This document shows positions 17,637-26,339 of a stretch of DNA of 64,000 nucleotides, in pieces; position 1 is the first letter of the stretch, and the number at the start of each line of letters is the position of its first letter. This DNA comes from Archangium lansingense (GTDB lineage: Bacteria > Myxococcota > Myxococcia > Myxococcales > Myxococcaceae): the NCBI RefSeq assembly GCF_026626635.1, contig NZ_JAPNKA010000001.1, forward strand, positions 10,958,501-11,022,500, read 5' to 3'. A program made the position numbers and the translations under genes. The notes beneath the pieces were generated by a model. The model saw nothing but the letters and a program-made list of their open reading frames with translations, had not been told where the DNA came from and searched no databases.

Positions 17637-17875
17637 GTGGGGCCTCCCTGGCACCCGGAGGGGCGCCATCTCCTAAGCTCCGTAGCGCCCGGCAGGGCGG
17701 CAAGGCACTCCTCGCTCACGGCCGGGGGCCCGCCGGGACGGCTGCTCCGCGCAGTGCATATCCGTCCCCAGGGGATCGTCCCATCCAGGCACTCTCAGCA
17801 TGAGCGCTTGCCGAGTCCCCGGACGCTGAGTACGACGCCGGGTCACCCGGCAGCACCAGACAAGGAAGGCGATGC

Positions 17876-18700
17876 ATGAAGCGGATTCTCTCGGTGGTCA
17901 TGACCCTCTCGCTGGCGATGGGGTTCACGACGGGTTGCGCCTCGGCCAAGAAGATCAACGTGGGACGCACGGCGGCGGCGCTGTTCATCTCCGATGAGCA
18001 GGAGGCGGAGCTCGGCAAGCAGGTGAAGAAGGAGCTCGAGGAGAAGGAGAAGATCAAGTACGTCGAGGACACGGTGGTGGTGGAGTACGTGCGCAGCGTG
18101 TCCACGCCCATCCTCCAGGCGGCGAACCGGGACCGGGCGGGCGTGAAGTGGAAGGTGAACGTCATCGATGACCCGAAGACGGTGAACGCGTTCGCCACGC
18201 CGGGCGGCTACCTGTATGTGTACACGGGCCTGCTGCTGGCGGCGGACAACGAGGCGGAGCTGGCCGGAGTGCTGGGGCACGAGGCCGCACACGTGACGGG
18301 CCGGCACTCGGCGCAGGCGCTGATGCTCCAGTACGGTCAGCAGGCGGTCATCGAGGCGGCGCTCGGGAAGGACACGAAGACGGCGGCGGCAATCGCCGCG
18401 AGCCTGGCGGGCACCGGCGCGGGGCTGGCGTTCAGCCGCAGCAACGAGACGGAGGCGGACGAGCTGGGCGCGAAGTACGTCTCGGCGGCGGGCTATGATC
18501 CGCGCGGGCTGGTGAGCTTCTTCCAGAAGCTGGCGTCGGCCGAGGGCAAGGCGCCGGGCTTCATGAAGTGGCTGAGCACGCACCCGCCGAGCGCGGACCG
18601 CGTGCAGCACCTCAACAGCTACATCGCGAAGAACAACCTGTCGGGCTCGAACGCGGGCACGGAGCGTCTGGCCCCCATCAAGGCGCGCCTGAAGCAGTAG
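17876..18700 (+). CDS. M48-family metalloprotease lipoprotein
   Basis: 274 residues. A signal peptide ends in a lipobox with Cys21 (MGFTTGCAS). The zinc motif is GHEAAHVTGRH (His135, Glu136, His139) with the third ligand in NETEADELGAKY near Glu193. STHPPSADRVQHL near the end is typical of the LoiP/YcaL/BepA-like group. It is a periplasmic quality-control protease by family. AAGGAAGG precedes the ATG at 17876; another ATG four bases earlier is in a different frame. It ends 12 bases before the convergent YihY-like gene. Confidence 0.9.
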   Translation: MKRILSVVMTLSLAMGFTTGCASAKKINVGRTAAALFISDEQEAELGKQVKKELEEKEKIKYVEDTVVVEYVRSVSTPILQAANRDRAGVKWKVNVIDDPKTVNAFATPGGYLYVYTGLLLAADNEAELAGVLGHEAAHVTGRHSAQALMLQYGQQAVIEAALGKDTKTAAAIAASLAGTGAGLAFSRSNETEADELGAKYVSAAGYDPRGLVSFFQKLASAEGKAPGFMKWLSTHPPSADRVQHLNSYIAKNNLSGSNAGTERLAPIKARLKQ

Positions 18701-18712
18701 GCCGCCTGGCGG

Positions 18713-19780
18713 TCAGTGCAGGGAGGAGTGCTGTCCCGGCTCCTCCTTGCGAGTTCCGTCGCTGGGGGAGTCGTGGACCTCGGCGGGAGGAAGGACCTCG
18801 GGCGAGGCGCGCTCGGCCATGCGCCGGCGCCAACGCCAGAAGGCGAGTCGCTCCCTCCCCGAGCGGGTGCCAGAGGGAGCGCTCTTGAGGTGGGGGGCCT
18901 CGATGGGTGGAGGCTTTCCAGCGGCCTCGGCAGCCTCGGCTTCGGCGTGCTCGAGGACAGCATTCACCTCGCCGCCGAGGATGAAGATGAGGCCCGTGAG
19001 GTAGAGCCACAGCAGCAGCACGACGACACCGCCGATGGAGCCATAGGTGACGTTGTAGCGGCCGAAGTGCTCGACGTACTGCGTGAAGCCCCAGGTGGTG
19101 AGCAACCACAGCACGGTGGCGAGCAGCGCGCCGGGAGAGAGGAACTTGTAGCGGTGCCGGACGGCGGGCAGGCGCCAGTAGCACAGCGCCAGCGCCAGCA
19201 TGACGAGGCCCGCGGTGAAGGGCCAGCGCAGCCAGTACCAGATGGCGTAGTAGACGTTGAGGAAGTGAAGGCGCCCGGCGATCCACTCGCCCACCTGGCC
19301 GCCCAGCAGGAAGAGGGCAAAGGCGAGGGGGATGAGCAGCGAGCCCGCCACGGTCATGAGGATGGCGAGCCCCTGGGTCTTCCAGAAGGGCCGGTATTCG
19401 GGGACGTCATAGGCGAGGTTGAGCGCGCGGCGGAACGCATCCACGCCACGCGAGGCCGTCCAGAGCGCCACCAGGAAACCCAGGGTGATGAGGCGGGGCT
19501 GAGTGTCCTGGACGAGCGACTGGAGGTGTCCCTGCACCACCTGCAGGGCCTCTTCGGGCATGAGCGGGCCGAGCCGCTCCATCATGGTGTCCACGGCGCC
19601 CGGGGCGAACGGCAGGTAGGCCGCGAGCGTCACGAGGAAGAAGAGGAAGGGGAAGAGGGCGAAGAGGAAGTAGAAGGCGAGCTGCGCGGCGCACTCGGTG
19701 ATGGCGTCCTCTTCGAGCTCCACCCAGAGGCGCCGGCCCAACTCACGCCATGTCAGGTGCTTGGGCTTGCGGAACGGCAT
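18713..19780 (-). CDS. YihY/BrkB-family inner-membrane protein
   Basis: About 355 residues from the ATG at 19780 (MPFRKPKHLTWRELGRRLW) with GGGGGAGGGA upstream; the longer frame to 19903 is less likely. Six membrane helices are visible, beginning with AAQLAFYFLFALFPFLFFLV, the conserved first-helix signature of this family. Conserved RGVDAFRRALNLAYD and YGSIGGVVVLLLWLYL follow. The cytoplasmic C-terminus is long and charged (HLKSAPSGTRSGRERLAFWR). The function of the family is unsettled; it was once called ribonuclease BN in error. Confidence 0.9.
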   Translation of the reverse strand: MPFRKPKHLTWRELGRRLWVELEEDAITECAAQLAFYFLFALFPFLFFLVTLAAYLPFAPGAVDTMMERLGPLMPEEALQVVQGHLQSLVQDTQPRLITLGFLVALWTASRGVDAFRRALNLAYDVPEYRPFWKTQGLAILMTVAGSLLIPLAFALFLLGGQVGEWIAGRLHFLNVYYAIWYWLRWPFTAGLVMLALALCYWRLPAVRHRYKFLSPGALLATVLWLLTTWGFTQYVEHFGRYNVTYGSIGGVVVLLLWLYLTGLIFILGGEVNAVLEHAEAEAAEAAGKPPPIEAPHLKSAPSGTRSGRERLAFWRWRRRMAERASPEVLPPAEVHDSPSDGTRKEEPGQHSSLH

Positions 19781-19942
19781 TCCCTCCCCCGTGCTGTCCC
19801 GGATTGAAGCCTGGAAGGTGGGCACGGGTGAGTCTTCGTGCAGCATGAGAGCAGCCAGGCACTCGCCGCTCCCTCCCTTGCCTGCTCTTAGCTGGGGCGG
19901 CATCCCCGAAGGGCGAGATGCCTGCTAGCCTTCCCCTCCACC

Positions 19943-20596
19943 ATGCATTCGTTACCGCTCGTCGTCCTCCTGACGCTCGCCGCTGGTCCCGACCGCACCG
20001 TCCCCGTGGGGTGCCGTGAGGACTTCCAGACCTGCCGCGAGGACTGCACCATCGACTACGGTGGCAGCACGACGAAGTACCGCCAGCTCAGCCTGTGCAT
20101 CCAGGGCTGTGACAAGGAGCAGGCGGAGTGCACCACGCAACACTACTCGCTCCGGGACACGGGCTATGACGCGCCCGAAAGGGACAGCGAGACACCAGCC
20201 TCGCGCCCCGAGCCCCCCCGGGACGGGGTGCGCCGTGGGGTTTACCGGGCCGCGGAATCGGAACCCGCCGCCGAAACGGAGTCGGCCGAAGAGAAGGAGC
20301 CGGAGCCCGCGCCGGAACCAGAGCCCGAGCTGAAGGCAGAACCCGAACCAGCGCCCGAGACCCGGCCCGCGTCGAAGTCGAAGCCGACGGGCGAGGTAAA
20401 GCGGGCGTCCGCGAAGAGCGGAGACATGCGCGTCTTCGACGATGCCGAACCGGAGCCGGAGGCAGCGGAGGAGCCCGAACCCGAGCCGGAGCCCGCGCCC
20501 AAACCGGCACCGAAGAGAACGGAGCCACTGCGGCCGGCACCGCCGCCGGAGCCGAAGAAGAAGGACATCTCGGACTGGGATCCCAACGAGGGCTGA
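19943..20596 (+). CDS. Secreted Cys-rich protein with Glu/Pro repeat tail
   Basis: 217 residues. A short signal peptide (MHSLPLVVLLTLAAG) is followed by six cysteines in about 40 residues (GCREDFQTCREDC, LCIQGCDKEQAEC), probably three disulfides. The second half is a low-complexity stretch of PEPEPE/EPAP units with Lys-rich breaks, likely an extended wall- or surface-spanning rod. It ends KKKDISDWDPNEG. No family is recognised. It runs into copy C of the intergenic repeat. Confidence 0.6.
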   Translation: MHSLPLVVLLTLAAGPDRTVPVGCREDFQTCREDCTIDYGGSTTKYRQLSLCIQGCDKEQAECTTQHYSLRDTGYDAPERDSETPASRPEPPRDGVRRGVYRAAESEPAAETESAEEKEPEPAPEPEPELKAEPEPAPETRPASKSKPTGEVKRASAKSGDMRVFDDAEPEPEAAEEPEPEPEPAPKPAPKRTEPLRPAPPPEPKKKDISDWDPNEG

Positions 20597-20598
20597 TC

Positions 20599-20700
20599 TC
20601 CCCTCTCCCCTCGGGAGAGGGACGGGGTGAGGGTATCGAGAGCCCGGGTTGAGTCCGCGTCAATCCCCTCTCCCTTTGGGAGAGGGTCAGGGAGAGGGTC
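20599..20700. repeat. Intergenic hairpin repeat, copy C (double)
   Basis: Two GGGAGAGGG/CCCTCTCCC hairpins, with GACGGGGTGAGGGTATCGAG and then a second CCCCTCTCCC unit, fill the gap between two convergent genes and run into the last codons of the transporter gene. It shares the GATACCCTCACCCC core (read on the minus strand) with copies A and E. Confidence 0.75.
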
Positions 20701-21688
20701 TACCCGAGCGCCCAGCATGGGCTCCGTGCGAGAGCGAAGCCTCGACGAGTTCCACGGCCTGCGACCGCACCGGCGTGAGGGGAGCGCTCTGCGTCAGCCG
20801 CACGCCAAAAATCACCAACACTCCGCCGAGAGCGAGCCCCCAGTGGAGCGACTCGCCGAGCAACAACCAGGCGGCGATGGCGGTAGTAGCGGGCTGCAGG
20901 TTGGAGAAGACAGCCACGCGGGAGGCGGGCACCTTGGACAGGGCGTAGTACCAGATGAGGTACGCGACCACGGACGTCAGGATGGCCAGGTACGCGATGC
21001 TGCCGAGCGCGGGAATGCTGGCGGAGAAGGTGCGAGAGGGAGCCAGCGCGAAGGGAGTGACAGGCACCAGGAGCAGGGCGGCGGCCACCATGCTCCACGC
21101 GGTGGAGCGCACGGGGCCGTGGGCAGCGGCGAAGGGCTTGCCCTCGGTGGTGTAAACAACCCAGGCGCTCACAGCCGCGAGGATGAGGAGGTCGCCCATG
21201 AGCGTGCCACGCGCCGAGGCCAGTCCGCGTCCGAGCAACAGGACCACCACACCACCGAGCGCGGTCAGAATGCCGAGCGTGGCGCGAAGCGAAGGCAGCT
21301 CGTGCCCACGCGCGAGACTCACCAGGTACACGCCGAGCGGAGTGAGCGCATAGAGCAGTGCCGCGTGGGCCGCGGTGGAGTGAGACAGGCCGTAGAAGAA
21401 CAGCATCTGGTTGATGGGGCCCGCGAGCAGGCCGAGCATCAGCACACGGAGCCACTCGGAGCGCGGCGGCAACTTGGGGCCGGGCGTGAAGACGAGCAAC
21501 AGGCAGAAGACGGTGGCACTGAGGAGGAAGCGCCAGAGCACCACGGTGACGGGCGGCAGCTCCTCCATGGCCCGCTTACCGGCGAGGTACGTGCCCGTGT
21601 TGATCAACACCTGAACGAGCAGCGCGGCGTAGACGGGGCCGAGCGACGCCTGACGAGGAGAGACAGCTTCAGTGGAGGATGCGCCCAT
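20687..21688 (-). CDS. EamA/DMT-family transporter
   Basis: 333 residues with ten hydrophobic segments, arranged as two EamA repeats of five helices (first from GPVYAALLVQVLINTGTYLA, second from GTLMGDLLILAAVSAWVVY). It is an inner-membrane drug/metabolite exporter by family; substrate unknown. The conserved GLSHSTAAHAALLYALTPLG corresponds to the fourth-helix region. The C-terminus overlaps the repeat at 20687-20700. It follows the alpha/beta-hydrolase gene by 61 bases on the same strand. Confidence 0.88.
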   Translation of the reverse strand: MGASSTEAVSPRQASLGPVYAALLVQVLINTGTYLAGKRAMEELPPVTVVLWRFLLSATVFCLLLVFTPGPKLPPRSEWLRVLMLGLLAGPINQMLFFYGLSHSTAAHAALLYALTPLGVYLVSLARGHELPSLRATLGILTALGGVVVLLLGRGLASARGTLMGDLLILAAVSAWVVYTTEGKPFAAAHGPVRSTAWSMVAAALLLVPVTPFALAPSRTFSASIPALGSIAYLAILTSVVAYLIWYYALSKVPASRVAVFSNLQPATTAIAAWLLLGESLHWGLALGGVLVIFGVRLTQSAPLTPVRSQAVELVEASLSHGAHAGRSGRPSP

Positions 21689-21749
21689 GGCCTCGGAGCC
21701 ACGTAGCAGATTGCCCGGTGGCCCGGAACAACGCGCGGCGCAGGAGTGC

Positions 21750-22805
21750 TCAGGGTGAGACCGCTTCGGCCTTCGACGAGGCGCGCACCTTGTTCACCAC
21801 GTCGAGGATGGCGGCGCTCGTCTGCCGGGCATGAGACGCATCCGTCACCAACGAGATGTGGTTGGCCTCGGAGATGAGGCGGTACTCGCCGCGGGAGGAG
21901 AGCGCGACCATCTCCCGGTGCATGGCGTGGAACGCTGGGAGAAGCTCCTCCCCCGCCCCCGCCGTCGAGCCCGCGCTCACCACCAGCAGGGGCAGCTCCC
22001 CGAGGTTCCGGGTGGCGCGGACCTGGGCCACGGTGTCCTCCCAGACCAGCATCTCGGCATGCGCGGCCGCCAGGTGCTGGGGCGTGGAGGCGAAGGCCGC
22101 GACTTCCGCGAAGGCCCGCTCGGGCAGCCCCCGCCCAATCGCGGCGAAGAGACCCGTGGCGCGTGCCAGGCCCACCTGGATGAGCGCGGGCGCAATCGCC
22201 ATCACCTTCATGCCCACCTCGAGCTGCGTCCTGGCGGACTGAGGCAGCCGCTGCATCTGGTCCGGGTGGGAGGCATCCAGCAGCACCATTCCGGCGACCT
22301 CCCCCGGGTAGCGGTCCGCGTAGAGGCGCACGAAGAGCCCGCCCAGCGAGTGCCCCACGAGGACGAAGGGACCCGACTCACCCGCGTTGGCGAGCAGGGT
22401 GTGGAGCTGCTCGGCGACGTGCGCCGCATCGTGGGGCTGCTGGCCCGGCTCGCTCCAAGCAGTCCCCGCCCGGTCGTACGAGCAGACGCGCGTGGCCTTC
22501 GCCACCTCGGGCTGAACCCAGGCCCAGCCCGAGGACATGCCATTGGCGCCCGTCTCCAACACCACGGTGGGGCGGCCCTCGCCGATGCAGTGCAGGTGCA
22601 GCCGGTGGCCCCCTACGTCCACCATCCGCCCTGGAGGGGGAAAGTTGCGTGCATCCGCCGCGGCGGACACGGCCTGGTACACCGTGCCGGTGGCCAGCAG
22701 GAAGGCGAGCCCGAGTCCCATCCATAGCAGCCTGCGCAGCCAACGACGGCGCGGACGGCCCTGGGACACGGAGGAGGACGTGGGGGTCTCGGGCGAGGAG
22801 CGCAT
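21750..22805 (-). CDS. Alpha/beta hydrolase with N-terminal membrane anchor
   Basis: 351 residues. A basic stretch (RPRRRWLRRLLW) and one hydrophobic helix (MGLGLAFLLATGTVYQAV) look like a signal anchor. The fold follows with the nucleophile elbow GHSLGG (Ser153), the oxyanion-side ETGANGMSSGW, and the late histidine in EANHISLV. It is probably a periplasmic or membrane-bound esterase/lipase; substrate unknown. It is followed by the EamA transporter gene on the same strand. Confidence 0.85.
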   Translation of the reverse strand: MRSSPETPTSSSVSQGRPRRRWLRRLLWMGLGLAFLLATGTVYQAVSAAADARNFPPPGRMVDVGGHRLHLHCIGEGRPTVVLETGANGMSSGWAWVQPEVAKATRVCSYDRAGTAWSEPGQQPHDAAHVAEQLHTLLANAGESGPFVLVGHSLGGLFVRLYADRYPGEVAGMVLLDASHPDQMQRLPQSARTQLEVGMKVMAIAPALIQVGLARATGLFAAIGRGLPERAFAEVAAFASTPQHLAAAHAEMLVWEDTVAQVRATRNLGELPLLVVSAGSTAGAGEELLPAFHAMHREMVALSSRGEYRLISEANHISLVTDASHARQTSAAILDVVNKVRASSKAEAVSP

Positions 22806-22838
22806 GAGACTCCCGTACCACAGGGCGGAACGAGGCAG

Positions 22839-23858
22839 CTACGCGTCCAGGTGCCGAAGCGCCCACTGCGCGGCGTGGCGCACCTGCTCGCTGGAGTCCT
22901 GGCTCAACTTCTCCAACAGCGAGCGAGCCTCGGCCTGCTTCGCGGCGCCCAAGGCGTACACGGCGTTGCGGCGCAGGCCGTCGTACTTGGCTCGCGCGAG
23001 CGCGGTTCCGGGGATGAGCTGCTCATACTGCTCGGGGGTGAGCGCGGCCAGATCCATCACGCCGAGCTCCGCCACCGCCCGGGGCGCGAAGCGCTCGTTG
23101 GGAGTGAACACGGGGCTGCGGTTGAGGGGGCAGACGTCCTGGCAGATGTCGCAACCGAAGATGATGTTGTCCATCTCCACCCGGAAGGACTCGGGCACCT
23201 CGACGTGACGGTTCTCGATGGTCTGGTAGGAGAGGCAGGCCCGCGCGTCCACACGGCCCTGGCCCAGCAGCGCGCCGGTGGGGCAGGACATGATGCACTT
23301 GCGGCAGGAGCCGCAGCGATCGCTGGCGGGGCCACTTGCGTACGCATCCACCTCGGCGTCCAGGATGAGCGCGGACAGCAGTACCCACGAGCCATAGGGC
23401 TCGGTGATGAAGCACCCGTTCTTGCCCACGTAGCCCAGGCCCGCGCGTGCGGCCCACACCTTCTCCATCAGCGGGCCCGAGTCCACGCTGCCGTAGTGAT
23501 GCACCTCGGGATACGCCTCCGAGATGCGCTTACGGAAGGCCTTGAGCTTGTCGCGCAAGGTGGAGTGGTAGTCCCGGCCCCGCGCATAGCGGGCAATGGG
23601 CGAGTCCGCCGCCCGAGGCTCATCGCGGTAGTAGTTGGTGGCGAAGGCAATGACGGTGCGCGCGCCCGGGAGAAGCTGGGAGACATCCAGCCGCTCGGCG
23701 GCGCGCGTGCTCATCCAGTCCATGTCCGCAGCGCAACCAGCCTCCAGCCACCTGAAGAGCGTCTCCGAGGGGATGGGCTCGGCGCGCGCGAAGCCCACGA
23801 GGTCGAAGCCGACCTGCTCGGAGAGCTGGCGGAGATGTGCGGTGGGCAGCGGAGTCAC
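22839..23858 (-). CDS. queG: Epoxyqueuosine reductase
   Basis: 339 residues from a GTG. QueG makes queuosine in tRNA by reducing epoxyqueuosine with cobalamin and iron-sulfur clusters. Two ferredoxin-like cysteine sets are intact: Cys182, 185, 188, 192 and Cys208, 236, 239, 243. VDSGP near 126 holds the family's catalytic aspartate. The C-terminus has HEAT-like helices (RRNAVYALGAAKQAEARSLL). Its neighbour is a cobalamin adenosyltransferase, which fits a B12-dependent enzyme. Confidence 0.95.
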   Translation of the reverse strand: MTPLPTAHLRQLSEQVGFDLVGFARAEPIPSETLFRWLEAGCAADMDWMSTRAAERLDVSQLLPGARTVIAFATNYYRDEPRAADSPIARYARGRDYHSTLRDKLKAFRKRISEAYPEVHHYGSVDSGPLMEKVWAARAGLGYVGKNGCFITEPYGSWVLLSALILDAEVDAYASGPASDRCGSCRKCIMSCPTGALLGQGRVDARACLSYQTIENRHVEVPESFRVEMDNIIFGCDICQDVCPLNRSPVFTPNERFAPRAVAELGVMDLAALTPEQYEQLIPGTALARAKYDGLRRNAVYALGAAKQAEARSLLEKLSQDSSEQVRHAAQWALRHLDA

Positions 23859-23875
23859 GGTCCCTTACATAACCG

Positions 23876-24436
23876 CTACTTCGTGGGCTTCTCGGGTATC
23901 CACTTCACGTCCTCGACACCCACGCGGTGGTTGGCGACCCGGGCCATCACGAAGAGCAGGTCCGAGAGGCGATTGAGGTAGACCACCGCCTCCTGCTGGG
24001 CCTCGCCCTCGCGCAGGGCAGCGACGACCCGGCGCTCGGCCCGGCGGCACACCGTGCGGGAGAGGTGCAGCGCGGCGGCCGCCTGGCTGCCTCCCGGGAG
24101 GATGAAGTGCGTCATCGGCGCCAGTTCGGTCTCGAAGGTGTCGATGGCCTTCTCCATGTCCGTCACCCACTCGGCCTTGAGCTTGGGGATGTGCTCGGAG
24201 GCCTTGGTGCCCGTGGGCGTGGCCAGCACTGCGCCTACGGTGAAGAGCTGGTCCTGCAGCCGATGCAGCAGCGCGTCCAGGTCCGAGGGCATGGACAGGG
24301 AGCGCGCCAGGCCCAGAGAGGCGTTCAGCTCATCCACCTCGCCATAGGCGTCCACGCGCAGGCTGTCCTTGCGCACCCGGCCTCCGCCGAACAGGCCCGT
24401 CTCTCCCGAATCCCCGGTCTTCGTGTAGATCTTCAT
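23876..24436 (-). CDS. PduO-type cob(I)alamin adenosyltransferase
   Basis: 186 residues. It moves an adenosyl group from ATP to reduced cobalamin. MKIYTKTGDSGETGLFGG and RVRKDSLRVDAYGEVDEL form the ATP-binding start; CRRAERRVVAAL and NRLSDLLFVMARVAN are the conserved helices of the trimeric PduO fold. The ATG at 24436 is unambiguous. It is 17 bases upstream of queG on the same strand and divergent from thyA. No cobalamin riboswitch was seen in 24437-24635. Confidence 0.93.
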   Translation of the reverse strand: MKIYTKTGDSGETGLFGGGRVRKDSLRVDAYGEVDELNASLGLARSLSMPSDLDALLHRLQDQLFTVGAVLATPTGTKASEHIPKLKAEWVTDMEKAIDTFETELAPMTHFILPGGSQAAAALHLSRTVCRRAERRVVAALREGEAQQEAVVYLNRLSDLLFVMARVANHRVGVEDVKWIPEKPTK

Positions 24437-24635
24437 GGCGCCGCCCTTCTAGGGCTTCCCGTGCGAGACCGCCACCGGAAGGCGACCTCACCGTGTACGG
24501 CGGGCTCGTACCGGACGCATCCGTCGAAGATCCGGCATCCCACGTGCTCCCGACTGTCGCGCGCCCCACAGCTCTTGGGCTACAAGCCGCTCCCCTCTTG
24601 GCGCCTGGCACTGGCCGAGTGATCGATCCGACACC

Positions 24636-25430
24636 ATGAAACAGTACCTCTCCCTGCTCGAGCACGTCCTCCACCATGGAACGAAGAAGAGCGACCGGAC
24701 CGGGACCGGGACGCTGAGCATCTTCGGCCACCAGATGCGGTTCGACCTCACGCAGGGGTTCCCGCTGGTGACGACGAAGAAGCTGCACCTCAAGTCCATC
24801 ATCCACGAGCTGCTGTGGATGCTCGCGGGCGGCACCAACGTGCGCGACCTGCAGAAGCACGGCGTCACCATCTGGGACGAGTGGGCGGATGCGGAGGGCA
24901 ACCTTGGCCCCATCTACGGGCACCAGTGGCGCTCGTGGCCCAAGCCCGGCGGCGGTTCCATCGACCAGATGGCGCAGCTCGTCGAGCAGCTCCGCAAGAA
25001 CCCCGACTCGCGCCGGCACATCATCAGCGCGTGGAACGTGGCGGACCTGGACGCGATGAAGCTGCCGCCCTGCCACATCCTCTTCCAGTTCTACGTGGCG
25101 GACGGAAAGCTCTCCTGCCAGCTCTACCAGCGCAGCGCGGACATCTTCCTCGGGCTGCCCTTCAACATCGCCTCCTACGCGCTGCTGACGATGATGGTGG
25201 CGCAGGTGACGGGGCTCCAGGCCCACGAGTTCATCCACACCACGGGTGACGCGCACCTGTACCTCAACCACGTGGAGCAGGCCCGCGAGCAGCTCAAGCG
25301 CGAGCCTCGGCCGCTGCCGAAGATGACGCTCAACCCCGAGGTCCGCTCGCTCTTCGGCTTCAAGTACGAGGACTTCACGCTGAGTGCCTACGAGCCGCAC
25401 CCCGCCATCAAGGCGCCCGTGGCCGTATGA
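24636..25430 (+). CDS. thyA: Thymidylate synthase
   Basis: 264 residues, the same length as the Escherichia coli enzyme, and nearly collinear with it. It makes dTMP from dUMP using methylenetetrahydrofolate. The catalytic Cys146 lies in PPCHILFQFYV; the phosphate-binding Arg21 region (KSDRTGTGT) and RRHIISAWN are present. The product dihydrofolate is handed to DHFR, whose gene begins inside the thyA stop (ATGA). Confidence 0.97.
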   Translation: MKQYLSLLEHVLHHGTKKSDRTGTGTLSIFGHQMRFDLTQGFPLVTTKKLHLKSIIHELLWMLAGGTNVRDLQKHGVTIWDEWADAEGNLGPIYGHQWRSWPKPGGGSIDQMAQLVEQLRKNPDSRRHIISAWNVADLDAMKLPPCHILFQFYVADGKLSCQLYQRSADIFLGLPFNIASYALLTMMVAQVTGLQAHEFIHTTGDAHLYLNHVEQAREQLKREPRPLPKMTLNPEVRSLFGFKYEDFTLSAYEPHPAIKAPVAV

Positions 25431-25903
25431 AGATCTCCGCCATCGTGGCCATGGCCACCAACCGGTGCATCGGCCGGGACAACACCCTGCCCTGGCGGCT
25501 GCCAGCGGACCTCAAGCGCTTCAAGCAGCTCACGATGGGGCACACACTCATCATGGGCCGCAAGACGTACGAGTCCATCGGCCGGCCGCTGCCAGGCAGG
25601 ACAACGCTCGTGGTGACGCGCCAACGGGACTACGCGCCCGAGGGCGTGCAGGTGGCGCACTCGCTGGAGCAGGCACTGGAGCAGGCGCGCGGCGACGAGG
25701 TCTTCATCGCGGGCGGCGCGGACCTCTACCGCCAGGCGATGGAGCACGTGCGGCGGCTGTACCTCACGCGGATCGGCCGCGACTACGAGGGCGACACCTT
25801 CTTCCCCGAGTTGGACTTGTCCGGCTGGAAGCTCATCGCCGAGGAGCACCACCCGGCCACCGCCACCGAGCCTCCCTTCTCCTTCCTCACCTACGAGCGG
25901 TAG
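25427..25903 (+). CDS. folA: Dihydrofolate reductase
   Basis: 158 residues. It reduces dihydrofolate with NADPH. NTLPWRLPADLKRFKQLTMG is the substrate loop with the conserved Trp and Asp, MGRKTYESIGRPLPGR is the cofactor loop, and FIAGGADLYRQAM follows. The start overlaps the thyA stop by four bases. The 3' end overlaps the convergent PTH2-like gene by 13 bases. Confidence 0.96.
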   Translation: MKISAIVAMATNRCIGRDNTLPWRLPADLKRFKQLTMGHTLIMGRKTYESIGRPLPGRTTLVVTRQRDYAPEGVQVAHSLEQALEQARGDEVFIAGGADLYRQAMEHVRRLYLTRIGRDYEGDTFFPELDLSGWKLIAEEHHPATATEPPFSFLTYER

Positions 25904-26220
25904 AGGCGGTAGAAGCGAAAGGCCTTGGGCCACTCGCGGCGAGGCTTGAAGGCGATGGCCACTTCCTGGCCGCCCAGGGCCGACTCGGTGAGGACCACGT
26001 GATCCTCAAAGGCCTTGGCCTTCTCGAACTCCTCGTCCGTCACCTTGCACACGGCCTTGTAGAAGGGCCCCGAGAGCCACTCCGCCACCTCCGGCGCGTC
26101 CCGGAACTTCAGGTACGCCGCCAGGGACGCGTGCGCCGCCGCCAGCACCGCGAAACCCGTGGGCACGCTCTCGCGAATCAGGATGTACATCTTCAGGTGC
26201 CCACCGCCGTCCGCGCTCAT
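25891..26220 (-). CDS. PTH2-like small protein
   Basis: 109 residues. From residue 11, MYILIRESVPTGFAVLAAAHASL resembles the start of the archaeal/eukaryal peptidyl-tRNA hydrolase 2 fold, with the conserved histidine in AAAHA. KAVCKVTDEEFEKAKAFEDH matches the middle helix, and QEVAIAFKPR the last strand. The overall length fits. A GGGAG site precedes the ATG at 26220. A true hydrolase function is not proven, since bacteria normally use the unrelated Pth. It is convergent with folA. Confidence 0.6.
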   Translation of the reverse strand: MSADGGGHLKMYILIRESVPTGFAVLAAAHASLAAYLKFRDAPEVAEWLSGPFYKAVCKVTDEEFEKAKAFEDHVVLTESALGGQEVAIAFKPRREWPKAFRFYRLYRS

Positions 26221-26286
26221 GTGAGGACTCCCGGATACCGAAATGCCCTCGTGGACGCACCCTCCGCCCGCTACCTGACGCGGCCA

Positions 26287-26315
26287 TTTTGAATTTGATT
26301 ATCAAAATTGAAAAT
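26287..26315. promoter_or_regulatory. Fur-box-like operator upstream of iron permease
   Basis: 25 of 29 bases are A or T in an otherwise GC-rich region. It holds the palindrome TTGATTATCAA at 26295-26305, followed by AAATTGAAAATG, close to the GATAAT-type hexamers of a Fur box. It lies 25 bases before the permease start and after the start of the divergent PTH2-like gene. Repression by iron-loaded Fur is inferred from the pattern and the gene's role. Confidence 0.6.
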
Positions 26316-26339
26316 GAGGCCTGAGGACTGGTAGACCAC

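Noticed and set aside
24437..24635. Cobalamin riboswitch beside the adenosyltransferase and queG genes
   Set aside because: No B12-box-like conserved block was seen.
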